Assembly: GCF_023715885.1 (NCBI RefSeq)
Contig: NZ_JAMBOY010000003.1
Location: forward strand, 372,001 to 436,000
From: Microbacterium hydrocarbonoxydans
GTDB taxonomy: Bacteria; Actinomycetota; Actinomycetes; Actinomycetales; Microbacteriaceae
DNA length: 64,000 nucleotides
Direction: 5' to 3'
In this document: piece after piece, positions 61,989 to 64,000 of the stretch
How the letters are laid out: each line of letters begins with the position of its first letter
Position numbering within the stretch: the first letter of the stretch is position 1
The notes under the pieces: generated by a model
Seen by the model: the letters and a program-made list of their open reading frames with translations, nothing else
The model's database searches: none
What the model was told of the DNA's origin: nothing
Program-made: the position numbers and the translations under genes

Positions 61989-63473
61989 TCAGTGGTTGCT
62001 CGGGAATCCGAGATCGATCTGCGACGGGGTGTGGTCGGGCCAGCGGGTCGTGACGACCTTCGAGCGCGTGTAGAAGTGCACAGACTCGGGTCCGTAGATG
62101 TGCGAGTCCCCGAACAGCGAGTCCTTCCAGCCGCCGAACGAATAGGCGCCGATCGGCACGGGGATCGGCACATTCACGCCGACCATGCCGACCTCGATGT
62201 CGAACTCGTACTGGCGGGCGGTGCCGCCGTCGCGCGTGAAGATCGCCGTGCCGTTGCCGTAGGCGTTCGCGTTGACGAGCTCGACCGCGTCGGCATAGGT
62301 CTCCACGCGGACGACGCCGAGGACGGGACCGAAGATCTCGTCGTCGTACGCCTTCATCCCTGGGGCCACGTGGTCGAGCAGGCTCACGCCGATGAAGAAT
62401 CCGTCGGAGTCGAACCGCTTCTCGGTGCCGTCGACGACGACCGTGGCGCCCTCGGCGGCGGCACCGGTCACGTACGAGGCCACGCGGTCGCGGTGCTCGC
62501 GGGTGATGAGCGGTCCCATCTCGCTCGCGTCGTCGGTGCCCGCGCCGATCGTGAGGCCCTGGATGCGCGAGGCGATCGCGGCGACGAGGTCATCGGCCAC
62601 GTCGCCGACGGCGACGAGCACCGACACGGCCATGCATCGCTCGCCAGCCGAGCCGTAGGCCGCGGAGACGGCGGCGTCGGCGGCGGCGTCGATGTCGGCA
62701 TCCGGCATCACCACCATGTGGTTCTTCGCGCCGCCGAGGGCCTGGACTCGTTTGCCGTTCGCCGAGGCGCGCTGGTAGATCGAGCGGGCGATGGGCGTGG
62801 AGCCGACGAAGCTGACGGCGTTCACGCGCGGTGACTCGAGCAGGGCGTCGACGGCCTCCTTGTCGCCGTGCACGACGTTCAGCACGCCGTCGGGGAGGCC
62901 GGCCTCCTGGAACAGCTTGGCCAGCCAGACCGCGGCCGAGGGATCCTTCTCACTCGGCTTGAGGACGACGGTGTTGCCGCAGGCGATGGCCGAGGCGACC
63001 ATCCACAGCGGCACCATCACGGGGAAGTTGAAGGGGGTGATGGCGGCGACCACTCCGACCGGCTGCTTGACCGAGTGCACGTCGACACCCCGGGCGACCT
63101 GCTCGCTGCGCTCACCCTTGAGGAGGTGCACGAGGCCGGCCGCGAACTCGACGTTCTCGATCCCGCGCGACACCTCGCCCGCGGCATCCGAGAGCACCTT
63201 GCCGTGCTCGGACGTGACGATCGCCGCGAGCTCGGGTGTGCGCTCCTTGAGCAGCTGGCGCAGGCGGAAGAACACGTCGGCACGCTTGATGAGGCTCGTC
63301 TCGCGCCATGCGGGAAGAGCGGCGGCTGCTGCGGCGATCGCCTGCTCGACCTCGGCCGTCGAGGCGAACGCGACGCGCTTGGTCACCTGCCCCGTGGCGG
63401 GGTCGAAGACCTCGCCCGATCGCGCCGCTTCCGCGGTCTCTGCTCCGTTGATGACGTGACGGACGATGTCCAC
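61989..63473 (-). CDS. mmsA: CoA-acylating methylmalonate-semialdehyde dehydrogenase
   Basis: A 494-residue aldehyde dehydrogenase. The CoA-dependent group is recognised by VSFVGSTPIARSIYQRA, QALGGAKNHMVVMPDAD (no general-base Glu in that block) and the catalytic Cys in GSAGERCMAVSVLV. FGGWKDSLFGDSHIYGPE ends the fold. It oxidises methylmalonate or malonate semialdehyde to propionyl-CoA or acetyl-CoA. With the adjacent aminotransferase it would finish catabolism of an omega-amino acid. The start codon is GTG. It is divergent from the PucR regulator. Confidence 0.92.
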   Translation of the reverse strand: MDIVRHVINGAETAEAARSGEVFDPATGQVTKRVAFASTAEVEQAIAAAAAALPAWRETSLIKRADVFFRLRQLLKERTPELAAIVTSEHGKVLSDAAGEVSRGIENVEFAAGLVHLLKGERSEQVARGVDVHSVKQPVGVVAAITPFNFPVMVPLWMVASAIACGNTVVLKPSEKDPSAAVWLAKLFQEAGLPDGVLNVVHGDKEAVDALLESPRVNAVSFVGSTPIARSIYQRASANGKRVQALGGAKNHMVVMPDADIDAAADAAVSAAYGSAGERCMAVSVLVAVGDVADDLVAAIASRIQGLTIGAGTDDASEMGPLITREHRDRVASYVTGAAAEGATVVVDGTEKRFDSDGFFIGVSLLDHVAPGMKAYDDEIFGPVLGVVRVETYADAVELVNANAYGNGTAIFTRDGGTARQYEFDIEVGMVGVNVPIPVPIGAYSFGGWKDSLFGDSHIYGPESVHFYTRSKVVTTRWPDHTPSQIDLGFPSNH

Positions 63474-63573
63474 GCTGCTCCTCGATGCTGGTGCGCGGGA
63501 GAATCGGACACTCTGACCGGCTCCCGCTACGCTGGTTCTCGTCCATGCTCACAGAGATCGGCGGGCGATACCG

Positions 63574-64000
63574 GTGTCAGAACGTCATGACTTCCCCGAG
63601 AATCGGACAGAGCGTCCGGCGGGCGCGGGATCCCTCACCGTGACCGATGTGCTGAACAGTCCTGCGCTGCAGCGCGGGGTGCCCGAGGTGATCGTCGGCG
63701 GTGCAGCGCTGGAGACTCCGGTGCGCTGGGTGCATGTCTCCGACAGCACGGGTGTCGCGCGCCTGCTCGACGGGGGCGAGCTGCTGCTCACGACGGGGGC
63801 CGCCTGGCCGGACGACGACCGGATGCTGCGCGAGTTCGCCGTGCGCCTGCACGAGGTGGGCCTCGCCGGGATCGTCCTCGAGCTCGGCGACCGACACCCC
63901 GAGGTCCCCGCGGCAGTGGCCGAGGTGTGCGCTAAGGAGGGGCTCGCGCTCGTGGCCCTCACCCGCGAGGTGAAGTTCGTCACGGTCACCGAAGCCGTGC
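63574..64000 (+). CDS. PucR family regulator, N-terminal fragment
   Basis: The frame runs off the end of the window; 142 residues are visible. They form the PucR N-terminal domain: LTVTDVLNSPALQRGVPEVI, then PVRWVHVSDSTGVARLLDGGELLLTTG and GIVLELGDRHPEVPAAV (read in parts). The C-terminal helix-turn-helix must lie beyond 64000. GTG 63574 is taken as start; GTG 63640 is the alternative. TACGCT at 63528-63533 may be its -10 box. It is divergent from mmsA and the aminotransferase, which PucR-type regulators of amine and purine catabolism often control. Confidence 0.83.
   Translation, partial: MSERHDFPENRTERPAGAGSLTVTDVLNSPALQRGVPEVIVGGAALETPVRWVHVSDSTGVARLLDGGELLLTTGAAWPDDDRMLREFAVRLHEVGLAGIVLELGDRHPEVPAAVAEVCAKEGLALVALTREVKFVTVTEAV

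Overview
This 64 kb window is high-GC actinobacterial DNA. Several things point to the Microbacteriaceae, most likely Microbacterium: an IdeR-type iron regulator, Lsr2, a DUF3263/LytR_C/groEL block, a C50-carotenoid operon with idi, and many genes with a TANNNT box 6-7 bases before the start codon (leaderless transcripts). It reads as ordinary chromosome. I found no CRISPR array, insertion sequence, integrase, prophage or replication origin.

Layout. 1-5.8 kb: 3' end of cysS, rlmB, an NAD(P)-binding protein, a DUF4032 protein, a sugar-ABC ATPase (msiK/ugpC type) and a DsbA-fold protein lacking its cysteines. 5.8-8.4 kb: tRNA-Thr, a strong hairpin, an acyltransferase-3 membrane protein and an aldo/keto reductase. 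8.4-12.2 kb: a LuxR-type two-component system joined to an ABC exporter. 12.3-16.9 kb: SRAP, a DUF606 transporter, nitroreductase, msrB, and the DUF2332, DUF3263 and LytR_C proteins. 16.9-18.6 kb: groEL under two CIRCE operators. 18.6-28.4 kb: a WXG100 protein, an OmpR-type two-component system, XPB helicase with its partner, cold-shock and DUF3027 proteins, serC and ideR. 28.4-30.4 kb: an M23 peptidase with a structured leader, a putative leader-peptide/terminator unit before an HNH endonuclease, and tRNA-Arg. 30.4-39.0 kb: the carotenoid operon idi-crtE-crtB-crtI-crtYe-crtYf-crtEb plus an MMPL exporter, with a divergent MarR regulator. 39.0-42.5 kb: Lsr2, a GAF-LuxR regulator and a DUF485/acetate-type symporter pair. 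42.5-47.2 kb: an MGMT homologue without the acceptor cysteine, divergent from a giant SF1 helicase-like protein whose ATPase motifs have lost key residues. 47.2-53.8 kb: mscL, fmdB, 5-FTHF cyclo-ligase, galU, a GNAT enzyme, tRNA-Ala, an arginase-fold protein, a DUF445 protein and a CsoR/RcnR-type regulator. 53.8-64 kb: an amine-catabolism cluster (ethanolamine-type permease, GlnA4-type gamma-glutamylamide synthetase, PuuD-type hydrolase, aldehyde dehydrogenase, SDR, FadR-type regulator, class III aminotransferase, mmsA) and the start of a PucR regulator.

How the genes work together. The carotenoid block makes IPP/DMAPP, then GGPP, phytoene, lycopene and a cyclised C50 pigment, with every junction from idi to crtEb overlapping by 1-4 bases. 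The 54-64 kb cluster looks like a gamma-glutamylation route for a small amine such as ethanolamine. A perfect 7-4-7 palindrome in the shared permease/synthetase promoter is a good candidate operator for the FadR-type protein. The most unusual items are the degenerate helicase next to the cysteine-less MGMT homologue, the HNH leader unit, and a marked excess of the hexamer GGATGC/GCATCC across the window.
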